Positions 13,449 through 23,056 of a DNA stretch of 64,000 nt are shown here, one piece after another. The stretch comes from Neoscytalidium dimidiatum (Eukaryota; Ascomycota; Dothideomycetes; Botryosphaeriales; Botryosphaeriaceae). The notes under the pieces were generated by a model. The model saw only the letters and a program-made list of their open reading frames with translations, had not been told where the DNA came from and made no database searches. The translations under genes were made by a program, and so were the position numbers. The DNA lies in the NCBI GenBank assembly GCA_037367355.1, contig CM074699.1:62001-126000 (forward strand), given 5' to 3'. Numbering within the stretch: the first letter of the stretch is position 1; each line of letters opens with the position of its first letter.

Positions 13449-14988
13449 GTTATATTTCTTTTTAAGCGAGGATGGATATTGAAGTAGCGACCTGTTAGTG
13501 AAGAGTAAGGAACCGCTCTAAAGCTAGAAATCACCTCGTCTCTGAAATTGGCTTATATGATTAATTCTGAAATTGGTATACTTGCAAGCCTGACCGGACC
13601 GCGGGGTTTGACACCTTTAGGAGCTAGCGTAGGAAAACGTGTCTCGGCTCTATTCGATAAGCTATCCTGCTTTTATCGCTGCGTAGAATAGTTATGCTAT
13701 TTGCATGAAATCTGCAAGGGATATTCTAACCCTTTTGAATAAAAATCACGCTTCTGATCTTTGCACCCATTTCTTAAGGTGCTGTAGAAGGTCACACGAG
13801 TGGAAGTCCCCCGAGGGCGCCAAGCGTCACGACTGCAATTAATTTCGGGGTAAGAGGTGACCTTGCCACGCCTACGTGGAAATGAACGCTCGCAACTCCT
13901 CGCTCCGAATGCCAAATTACGTGATATAGAGGTGCTAGGTCAACTTTACCCTTGTAGAATGATATATGGTTTGGTATGTGTTGTATTGCATGCGATAAGA
14001 TGGACTACGACATTGCGTTGTTACGGTGCAGCTTGATCCAGGCTGGGAATGAAGCCTTGCCGTGCAATAAGAGCTTATGCGGCAAATGACATGGGATCTG
14101 AAACGCTGTGATACGTGATACGAGCTTAATTTAACGGGAAGTTATGGATAATCCATGCAGTTCTGCTATGTAGAAAATGTTGGTTGGAAGTTAGTAGATT
14201 ATAGTCTGAGTTCTTTTATTCGTGGCCCGCCTTTGTGCTCGGTAGGACTATACTAACTTAGTTGCATGTTTGGGCCATTGCTTAGACGGCCTAGCGTCGT
14301 CTATGTCAACGAGGAATTCGTCGCCTAGGCGGTCGACGTTTAGCAGCATTCAGATGATGGTGATGATGAACTAACCCCATCGGCCTCTATGGGCTTAGCA
14401 GCATTTAGCGTACCCCATCGTTATCGGATAATTGCCGCTGGCTGACGTCAGCGGGCCTCGCCCGTTCCCGGGGTCGCAGAAAGCCGAACGCGGCTAACGA
14501 AGAGTTGGTGATAGTAGGCCGCTACTATAGTAGATGAACACTTGTTATAGGGTGAACGCATATAGTTTTAGGATGTTATTCTAAGATCACGTTAGCGATG
14601 TAAGGCAATAGCCTGTTTTCCTTTTCGTAGTGATTACGTAAGATGCACGTGCCCCCGAGGGCGGCTCGGCCCGTTGAGAGCTATTGACCCGACTATTGTT
14701 TAGCTATTCCGCCTTCGTCTCTCTACTGTAGAGGCTACTCGGCGGCATCAAATTTTTGAATATTTGATCTAATGACTGTATGAGCGCCATTGTACACGCG
14801 GATGTAGACGTTGTGCGGGGTAGTCCTTGTGACACTTTGGCAGCTAGCCCCACTCTTTCCCCTTCGTTCGCTTGGTTCTAACCTTTCACTTCTCCGCGTT
14901 ACGGAAACCGGCCAGCTTTAAAGACATTTGCTTATCACCCTAATACGCCTCTCGACCAGCCCTATCTTCTTGACCATCTCGATTTAAG
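13449..14988. other. Intergenic region, nothing recognised
   Basis: About 1.5 kb between a minus-strand and a plus-strand pseudogene, so it should hold both 5' flanks. A GC-rich stretch around 14280-14500 stands out from its surroundings. No convincing reading frame, RNA or repeat was found; the short minus frame at 13697-13915 has no supporting feature. Confidence 0.4.
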
Positions 14989-15829
14989 ATGTACGAGTGC
15001 GAGATATGCACAGCTGCCTTCTGGCATTAAGACGAGTGCGAGGACCACATGAACTATTATGACCACTGGCCCGTATGCGAGACCTGTACCGCCACCTTTC
15101 GTACCTAACATACTTGCGATTAGTATATGAGGGACAAGAACTACTGGGTAGCGCGCTTTAAGTGTGAGACTTGCACCAGGAGTTTTCTCTCGCAGAACGC
15201 TGCGAATTAACACATGAAGGATCTGGCCTATTATAAGAACTATTGTAAAGGCTGTGGCAGGCGGTTTCGGAACGAGAATGACCTGCGAATGGTAAGACTA
15301 TCTATGTCTCCCTTATCCGCGCCTTGGATGCTTAGTACACTGCCTTTTGCATTTGAACTCAAAGACTCACCGCGGTGTCCATACCACCTGTCCTTTTTAC
15401 AAGGACAAATACTCCGCCAGCGGCCTCGCTCATCACCTGGAGATGGGTTCGTGCCCTCGTGCCCCCGGCTGTAATCGCGAAACTGTTCTACGCATGGTCC
15501 GTCAGCGTGACGCGCACGGTGTCATTACTAATAAGCAGATCGGATGGCACATAGAAGAGGATGTTAAATATTCGGCTACCGACCGTGCATTTAACGGATG
15601 CTTCTGGGAATGTTATATATGCCACAAAGGATTTAAAACCGATAATGCCTTAAACGCGCACCTCAATTCGCCTACGCATAAGCAGACGGTATACTATTGT
15701 CTAAATTCGAGGGTTAATTGTGGGAAGCAATTTGTTCTACTAGGCGCTCTACTTAATCACTTGGAGAGTGAGGCGTGCGCCTTTATGAGGTTTAAAAAGG
15801 TGCAGCAGCAGGTCGGGCATGTGTTTTAA
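14989..15829 (+). pseudogene. C2H2-type zinc-finger protein, RIP-interrupted
   Basis: The gene is a fungal multi-finger C2H2 protein, presumably nucleic-acid binding. Starting at the ATG at 14989, the first exon encodes repeated finger units of the form CxxC-x-F-x-HM (YECEICTAAF, FKCETCTRSF, CKGCGRRFRNENDL). After a probable intron with donor GTAAGA near 15292, the second part (about 15350-15829) holds HLNSKTHRG, LAHHLEMGSCP, ITNKQIGWHI, CYICHKGFKTDNALNAHLN and LNHLESEACAFMRF, all typical of this family. Four in-frame stops lie in the finger array: TAA at 15028, 15106 and 15208, TAG at 15121. Each occupies the Gln position of a finger (for example before HM), so they are CAA/CAG to TAA/TAG changes. 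The 3' splice site of the intron could not be placed with confidence. Confidence 0.8.
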
Positions 15830-16489
15830 GGATAGAAGCTTATCGCGTTTTCGTGATGATGCCGTTCTCTCTTTATGATATTGTCGAGCCTTTGGAATGA
15901 AATAGGGTATAAGTAGGCAGGGTAAAGAACCTTCTTCTCCGTAATCCCCTCGCACTGTCGTTTATATGGCCGGTGATTTGCGGAGCGAAAGACGCCGACC
16001 AAACGCACTTCCCTTCCTGTCCTCGATTTCGTTGCATCACCCCATAAGCGCTCTATTAATGGCAATGCCGTCTTGCTTCTGGTACCTATATCCGTAAGGC
16101 ACGTGCTACACGTGCTAATTACTGACTTGCGAGCCATCTCTTTAGTGGCAGCGCCGCGGTGTAGCTCCCTCAATGGCGTAGAACCGATCCTGTAATGCGT
16201 AAGCTGCGTTCTATGATATAATGATGTAAGGCATTTGCTAACGTTGCGCTCGCCGTTGACTGGCTTACTAAGTCCAGGCTAGGATGTCAGCTGCCTTTAG
16301 GTGACAGACATGAATGAACTTAGTATACCTATTACCTTAGAATTGATGGCTAGTCATGTGGGGGATGATGATGTTGATATGATCTAAGACTACCTACGTA
16401 CTAAAGAGAGTAAAACTGTAAGAAAAGTAAAACTACCAGAAAACTATAAAGCAAACGGCCGTCTAGCGGCATCTGTCAAACCAGTAAAA
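15830..16489. other. Spacer with weak coding signals on both strands
   Basis: Between the zinc-finger gene and the next minus-strand gene. A minus frame at 15826-16173 (115 codons) shows no recognisable motif and is probably chance. A plus frame starts at the ATG near 16310 (MNELSIPITLELMASHV) and reads through one TAA into a Lys-rich stretch that overlaps the 3' end of the neighbouring minus-strand gene. It could be a small eroded gene, but nothing supports a function. Confidence 0.3.
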
Positions 16490-18397
16490 CTAGGAATCGT
16501 TAAGCCCGTCGGCCATGTATGCAGGGCACTCGTTAAAAGAAGGAACTCCTTCGGCGATAACTTTATTGGGACTTGCTTTTATAAGCTTGAGGATCTCTAG
16601 TCTTTTCCTCCTCGCATCCAGACTATACTTCTCTTGTCTGCGAGCCGGATCACGACCAATTCTACGAGCGAGGTCGGTGTGTGTTATGATGCGGGGCTGA
16701 GGATCCGACTCCGCCGTCCACTTGTATACAACCTAGGTATAGTTCCCGTTCTTGACTGGGTGGACTATCGTGTCTATAATCTCGATGTGATTGTCTTCTA
16801 TTTGGGGAGGTTGCGGTTTGGATGAGAAATTCTGGTAAAGAAAGGTCCTGGCGGACTTTGCGAAACTCGATCCGGTAAACATTTTGTATACGGGCACGGC
16901 GTCCGTGCCAATATTCGTAAAGACCCGATAGCTAAACCCGGCTCTTGCCACGCTGAGGACCCTACCGCAGTCCGTGATACCGTCGTTAATCCCCGGACTG
17001 ATAAGCGGTTTAGTCTCCGGGAGTGACATTAACTTAAGTGTGGAATTGCCTGCCCTTTTATATCCCTGATGTTGCTTTATAGTACGTTCCTTCTGTTGGT
17101 TACCCCCCGTGCTAACGCTGCTCCCGGTAGTTTCATAAAGGGCGTGCCCTTCAAAATCGGAGACATCCTGTTGCATCCGCCTTAACTCTTCCTTAGGTAA
17201 TGGTTCTCCATTAGTGAACTTTTCGGGGATGGAAGCATTGCCTACTCTATAGATTTCCAAGCTCGCCTCTATACGCTTGCTGCTGTCGCGTATGACCTGA
17301 TCTATTTCTTCTTGCGATTGTTCTATGTTTCCTAAATCAATCGTATTTAAGATATCCTGTAAGTGGTTGATAGGAAGCTTATGATCATCTTGCTTTAGAC
17401 CCTTATTTAAGTTCGATTCCTCTAAGCGCTTGTTGATTGCGTAAAGCTCTGCGTGGATTTTAGTTACGCCGTCGCGGTTGCCGTTCCTAAAGTAGTCGTA
17501 GAAGTCGCTTAAGAGCTTTAAGGCGGGCTCTAGAATCGCTCGTTGTTTGATAGTAGGTCGACGAAGAACATCGTTTAGCTCTTTTCGTTGCTTCTCCAGC
17601 TTAGGCATGCTGAAAATCTCGTCTAGTTCCTTACGGATGTGCTTAGGAATAAGCATCTTTAGATCAATGCCGTTCTGTTCGAGCTCCCCCGAAAAGATCA
17701 AATATCTAGACAATATCTTCTTTGCCTCCTCGTCCCGCTGGGGGCCATTTTGCATGCCTTGGGTTCTGTCTAGTATAATGCGAGCCCCGGATACGAATTC
17801 GCTAATCTTTTTGTGGGGGAATAAGTACTCATTCTCATCTCTCCTAGCAGCTTTGTTGAGGTCTCTAAGTCTGTTGTTCGTCTTCTTCATCCTTTCGAGC
17901 TGTTCTTGGTCTTGGCCCTGGGTCTACTAATTCCGGACGGTCGGATAAACTCCCGTGTATAGGCGGAGAAACTCATTAGGGGGGGGCTTAATACCTCGGT
18001 CTTGGTACTTCTGGTTTTGCGCACCTTCATCCATTAGTCTTTTACGATTTCTCTTATCCTCGGCCTTAGTCTCCTCGTTATCGCTTTCTGATTCTGCACT
18101 ATCTTCGTCTATAGGGTCGAGGTCAGGCTCTTTGATCTCAACACCTTGCTCTTTAGCCCTATCCCGGAACGTGTTTTGGGCGTTATTAATGTTGGCATAT
18201 AGCTCGGCCCTCGGAGGCTTATCTGGAATGCGGTGTTGAGCCGTCTCGTTTTCCTTGGTTTCGGGGATGTTGGTTGTGTTCTCGGTACTACTGCTTTTAC
18301 CGTTCTTCGTATCTGTGGATCTTGAGGTCGTGCTAGCCAGCTTGTGCTGAGTTGAGATAGGTCTGATCGATCCGCTGATGTCCGCTTGCTGCGGCAC
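16490..18397 (-). pseudogene. Unrecognised hydrophilic protein, RIP-interrupted
   Basis: A single minus-strand frame from the ATG at 18397 to a TAG at 16490-16492, about 635 codons. It is interrupted by a TAG doublet next to 17926 and a TAG at 16733. The N-terminal 150 residues are Ser/Thr/Asn-rich, then acidic and basic (DEDSAESESDNEETKAEDKR), which suggests a disordered nuclear-type segment. The middle is Glu/Lys-rich and probably helical (KLEKQRKELNDVLRRPTIKQ region). A folded C-terminal part contains GRVLSVARAGFSYRVFTN and ARRIGRDPARRQEKYSLDAR. No family was recognised. The doublet probably reflects CAGCAG or a Trp/Gln pair before RIP. Frame is otherwise maintained, which fits point mutation rather than random decay. 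Confidence 0.6.
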
Positions 18398-18668
18398 GCT
18401 TGCCGCGGCTGCACTTATGATTGTGGTTTTTAGATGGAATTTCTATTGACTGAGGATTGCGTCGCTAACTTAAGCGGATCCCGCTTGCTTTAAATACTGC
18501 CACCTAGCAAAAAAAAAATTTCACATTAAAGGTTCAAAATATTTTGGTCGGCCACGTGAAATTTTAACCTATAATTGGGGTAACATACAGTACCGAATTA
18601 TAATCGACCATATCGTTCTGAACTTTGAAGGCTATAAATTCTTTTCTATGTCAGTGGGGACTATAAGT

Positions 18669-19251
18669 ATGGCTTCGTCCTGTACTCTTTCCTACGCGCA
18701 CCTTAAGTTTATAAACAAGCGCATCGATCTCACCAATCAAAAACATAAGTTATTGTGGCAACGGCTGTGAAGGTTGCGGGACCAGCTTGGAGGATCGCCA
18801 GAACCTTGTATAATCCAACCCTAAGGTATTTGCCTAAGCTGTATAGACTATTATTTCTTCGTTAGAAGAGGGTGGCGATGAAGAGTATCTTATTCTAGAG
18901 TATACCGTGATACGCTGCGACGGGAGCGTGCTGCTCCGTACATCTTATTGTCCTCCCAGGCCTGACAATGGTAAAGACGATGCCGTCTCGTCTACTTTTA
19001 GTAAACTGATTGTTCTACTTGGGAACTATCGAGAAGATTGCCGATAGAAAGCAAAGGACGATGAAGAATAAGAGTACGAGAGTTTCTCTTTAACTAATCT
19101 CTCGCGCGCTATAACCGGGTTTGCTCTTGAGGTTATTAAAAAGAAGCAATCCTATAAAGATTGTATGTGGCGCATCAAGGAAGCTCTTGAGCTTGTCTTA
19201 TGCAGGGATACTTATTGGGATAATACTCTAGAAGATTTAGGTTCAGAGTAA
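18669..19251 (+). pseudogene. Small cysteine-containing protein, RIP-interrupted, unrecognised
   Basis: An ATG at 18669 opens a frame (MASSCTLSYAHLKF). The coherent frame from about 18751 is one base out of phase with it, so an intron or indel lies between them. The second frame begins YCGNGCEGCGTSLEDRQNLV, a Cys-rich possible metal-binding knuckle. It continues through several TAG/TAA codons into a well-behaved segment (LEYTVIRCDGSVLLRTSYC, then FALEVIKKKQSYKDCMWRIK) and ends with TAA at 19249. The unbroken stretches have normal coding character. No family could be named. Confidence 0.45.
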
Positions 19252-20750
19252 CTAGCTATGAGAAAGAGTCTTTTGTTACTACCTTTGTAGAATGAAAACA
19301 TTTAGGTAACCTTAATAAACTACGAACGTTACGACAAAGCTTTTGATTCTTTTTTCTTTTTCTGAAAGATAGAGCATATGCAGAGGAGGATGATAGAAGA
19401 ATAAATAAAGGATGAGGAGGAGGAGAAGCGGTAAAGATTTAATTAGTGCTCTTTTACTATCTAACTTAGCTAAGAAGCTCATGAACAATTTTAATAATAG
19501 TTACATTTTCACCGACTGGTGCGAGACTTGCGCGAGTAAGTATGAGAAGTGCGCACGTTAGCTAGAGAAGGCGTAGTCTCTTAGTGAGTAAAGGAGGCGA
19601 TGGCCACTGGGAGATGCGCGAATAGATTGCGTGAGAACCTGCTTATAGGGCTGTGGAGGCTTTGCTGACGTTGTAAAGCACGAGGCTTTCTGACTGATGC
19701 ACTCTTAAGGCTCTTACGGGACTGCATGCACTTGTAATTACGGACGAGGATCGTAGCTGGCGATGTGCTGAATGGCTCTATTAGACGGGTCCGCGGTCGA
19801 TACGATGTGTAGTAGACAGTCAAAGCGGGCATTCTTTGTAGGTAGGTCGGGTTGGGCCGGAAAGGGTTCTGGTGTGATGTCTGACCGTTCCTACGGAAGG
19901 AATTGCGATAATAACGTTATAGCAAAGACGATCTGCAAGTTACAGCGTAGAGTTTCGGTAAGCGATTAGGGGCGAGCCCACGGTGGCGAGCGGTGCGTAG
20001 ACGACATGAGTAATGAGGTGCGTGAAGAGAACAGCGATAATGTAATGGGGGCGAAGGAGCCGTTAGAAACCAAAATCAGAGTGACCGACGACGACGAGAA
20101 TTACGAGTATAAGGCGGGCGACGGCCTGTATTTCGAAGAACCGTTGCTGTGCGGCGCTGGTAAGGGAACGGGGGTGCCCTCAAAAACATTTTGACTCATC
20201 CTGGTACCGGGGGACTCCTCTGCCGTCGTGCCTGGCTGGCGCATGCGGATGTTTACGCTGCGCCGTAGTAACTAGAGCTAGGCACAAGACTCGGCGATCC
20301 CTGGCCGATCGATCTGCCCACAAAAACTCGTCGGTGATGGCTTCTCCCTTTCGACCCGGTAAAGTCCTTGGCGTTGATCGTCCAAGCTTCTAGGTTACTA
20401 GCCTTGCCGCTGCGAGAAGTGCTCGAGGCCGCCACCCTCTAAGAACCGTTTCGACGGTGCAGCCAGTAAGTGGAGTGCGATGATGATGGTAAGGATGATG
20501 ATGAAGTCTTGGACCGTCCCAACAGCCGAAGGCAGCTATGCGGCCGGCTCCTCCGTATCCGCTAGCCCAGTTTGAGTTTAAGCGAGGCGGCGGAGAGCGG
20601 GGAGTACTTGATCGAGGAGAAGGGTAGAAACAAGCTAAGCCGTGCCGAAACTCGCTTTAAAGTTGAGAGATCGCGCAAAAGGAAGGAAAACTAAAGCTAA
20701 TGATAAAGTAAATAAGAGCAGCCGTTCCGGTAGATTTATTCTGTTAGCAT
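19252..20750. other. Poorly coding region with fragments
   Basis: A purine-rich stretch lies at 19370-19430. At about 19500-19580 a plus frame reads FTDWCETCASKYEKCAR before a TAG, a CxxC..C pattern reminiscent of fungal Cys-rich binding motifs but too short to classify. A 62-codon plus frame at 20006-20194 (acidic; DGLYFEEPLLCGAGKGTGVP) has no recognised relative. Several antisense frames appear to be chance. Confidence 0.3.
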
Positions 20751-20754
20751 GCAA

Positions 20755-20845
20755 CCCCATCCGGATCTTGCTACTTAGCTGAACTTGACTGCATCGTCGA
20801 CCCAGTCAGGTTTATAGGGTGCGTTCGTCGCCTGACCACTATATA
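20755..20845 (-). pseudogene. Short fragment related to the gene at 23057-25318
   Basis: On the minus strand this reads NAPYKPDWVDDAVKF, matching NAPCEPEWVDDAIKF inside the larger gene near 23840. About 50 bases align at roughly three in four identity without gaps by eye. The similarity does not extend far on either side, so it is a relic of a second copy of that family. Confidence 0.5.
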
Positions 20846-21654
20846 GGAGTGTCCCTATCCCCCGTTCGCTCAGATGTCACTCCTACCTAGACCCGGACCT
20901 CGTTACTAGAGCGTAGCAGCGACGGCAGCAGTAGTACTGCCCTCACTTTGGGTGCCGCAAACCGCGCGTTGGTTATATTCGCAGAAGTATGGTCCATGAA
21001 TGGTTTTGGTACGGCGCAGCTTCCGCAGGAAGAAAAGAAGGATATAAGGAAGTAGGGAAGACGCTAGGGCGAGAAGGAACCCTAGGATCTCACGTGATCT
21101 AAGATTATGTGATGGAGCAGCAGGAGTATTAATATATAGGTGCTTACAGCGCTCCGTTAACAGTAGCGCCTCGTACACCTCTGCGACCGCGCGCTCCACC
21201 CGCTCTAGTGGTAGATTCCATAGACTTTTCCTACTGTATGAAAACCACACTCTCTAGATAGCTTTGACCTTCGTGGTCAACTCTCTTCAGCAACAATTCA
21301 GCAGTATTGTTAGTAACCAGGCCTTTGCACGCAGTGCTCAGTTATTACTTGTTCTCATCCTCTTCTTGTACCTACTTAAGGAAAGCCCCGGACCTATTTT
21401 TCTCCCTCTTTGGTGTTCGGATCCTTAGAGGCAGAGGCCGACCGTTATAGGATTGAGGACCGGGATCTTAAAATATACTAGCGATTCCTATACTGGTATA
21501 AGGGGATCGGATAGCTAATACTTTACGCTATATTTGCAATATATCATTCTCCTCCGCAACCTCTTTCCCAAAACTCTAGTTCTTAGTATTGTTTATAGGC
21601 CACTAAAGTGCACGCCATAGAGAATCTCAGATATTTTGAATTAATACGGCAACT
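20846..21654. other. Intergenic, nothing recognised
   Basis: The minus frame at 20906-21250 (114 codons) has one hydrophobic segment (GFLLALASSLLPYILLFFL) that could be a membrane helix, but no start context, family or neighbour supports it. No repeat or RNA gene was seen. Confidence 0.3.
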
Positions 21655-22806
21655 ATGTCTTAGAAACACGGCTCGTTACCTTTAATTGATATTATCGCGG
21701 CCCTCCTAGTGGAGCTGTCCGTCATTATTCTTACTATTGTCCGGAATAATATAAATGCGGAAAAATTCCTTAACGTCCTTCTCTGCTGTCTAAGGTGGTG
21801 GGTAATCGGTCGACGTGTCCTTTATTAGGACATAGTACTTACCTCGGGCACAATTATGATATTTATGGAAAAATTCCCTTGGGATCACCTCTCTGCAATC
21901 CGCACCATTATAATCTCAATCGACGGCTAAGACGAAAGGCTACGTAACGATGTAGTCCGAATTCCTTTGGGGGCTTGGCGCATCATCCCACTGCTTGGAC
22001 AGTTTTCCCGGCTTTATATATTATTATTTACCGTCCTTTAACGGTCTCATGATTGCGGATCGCTTCATTGCCCTATATAGGATGGTTTTATTATTGCACT
22101 GTTGGATCGCCTTCCTAAGACCGTTTCAAAACTCAATTTGGATATCGGCGGCTACGGAAATGTCCCTCCCCGCAGGCACGTGGTGAGAAAGGTGCTTAGG
22201 AGAATCCCCCCTTAAGTCGTCATCCTCCGACTACGTCTGGGTGCTTTCGGAATCCCACGGATATTGAAATATCTCGGTCGCTAATATGCGGCCTTACAAT
22301 GTCTCTACGTAGACACATGCGTAGAAAATATTAACGCGGATATACCACCGTCAACTACTAACGTACTGGCTACGATACTTAACCGTCTGACCGGCACGCG
22401 CCTTGAAATCCTCGCTTATTTACAGCTCGATCAATCGTTTAAATATAGCCTCGGGAACTACCTAACGGGTTCTAGGACGGAATTCGATGTTTAGGCTACA
22501 CGGATGTTCGTCTCCGCCGGCGACGGGGCTCTCAACTGTCTGCCTCAATTTTTATTGAATTTTGGTCAATCAAAGCCTATTTTGTATGCGTCTAAAGATC
22601 TAGAAGCTATATTTTCAGTGATTGCTGGCTGGTATCGGACGAAGACTGGAGCACTACTCCCCGGGCTCTAAGAATTTTATGAATACGACCCGTGGATTGA
22701 AAAGCTTCCTTAGATACTTAGTGATGTTCTCTCTATTAAAGTATAGAGAACTATTTCCCTTATCTTCGTCTGTAAAATAAACTCCCTAAAAAGACTGAAA
22801 CTATAA
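21655..22806 (+). pseudogene. F-box-like protein, RIP-interrupted
   Basis: One plus frame from the ATG at 21655 to TAA at 22804 stays coherent over about 384 codons despite many TAG/TAA codons. The N-terminal 70 residues resemble a fungal F-box segment (KHGSLPLIDIIAALLVEL, then LLCCLRWWVIGRRVLY, DIVLTSG), the usual SKP1-binding adaptor of SCF ubiquitin ligases. The rest is Leu-rich and repeat-like (LPKTVSKLNLDIGG, LEILAYLQLDQ, GALNCLPQFLLNFG), as expected of an LRR-like substrate-binding part. The second codon pair is already TCT-TAG, so the copy is broken from the start. Stops look like former Gln (TAA at GR-YAAL, GL-EFYEYD) and Trp (TAG at DV-ATR, KV-RTI). The F-box call rests on pattern memory only. 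Confidence 0.5.
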
Positions 22807-23056
22807 CTATACTAGATTGTAAAGTGGTGATGTGAAATCGTTCGTAGCACTTCCCACCCTTGTCTAAACCTCTCTTATTCTCTAGATCGGTCTATCCGCT
22901 GAATCTGATGCCGCCAGACGCGAGATGTTCTCTGAATCTGTTATTGGATGGCGGCAGATTAGATGCAGCACTTTCTCGATGCTTATTACGAGGCTAGTGT
23001 CATCGCTCGACCTAGTTTTTGTAGACTCGAAGCTAATTGTAGATGCTATTAGCAGG
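22807..23056. other. Convergent intergenic spacer
   Basis: About 250 bases between the ends of a plus- and a minus-strand pseudogene, probably shared 3' flank. A short minus frame at 22882-23085 has no support. Confidence 0.4.

Noticed and set aside
15826..16173. 115-codon minus-strand frame
   Set aside because: No recognised motif or supporting context; left unassigned within the spacer.
16515..18239. Plus-strand frames at 16515, 16634, 17547 and 17955
   Set aside because: Shadows of the long minus-strand gene at 16490-18397.
20906..21250. Membrane protein of 114 codons on the minus strand
   Set aside because: One hydrophobic run alone is not enough; no family, partner or start context.
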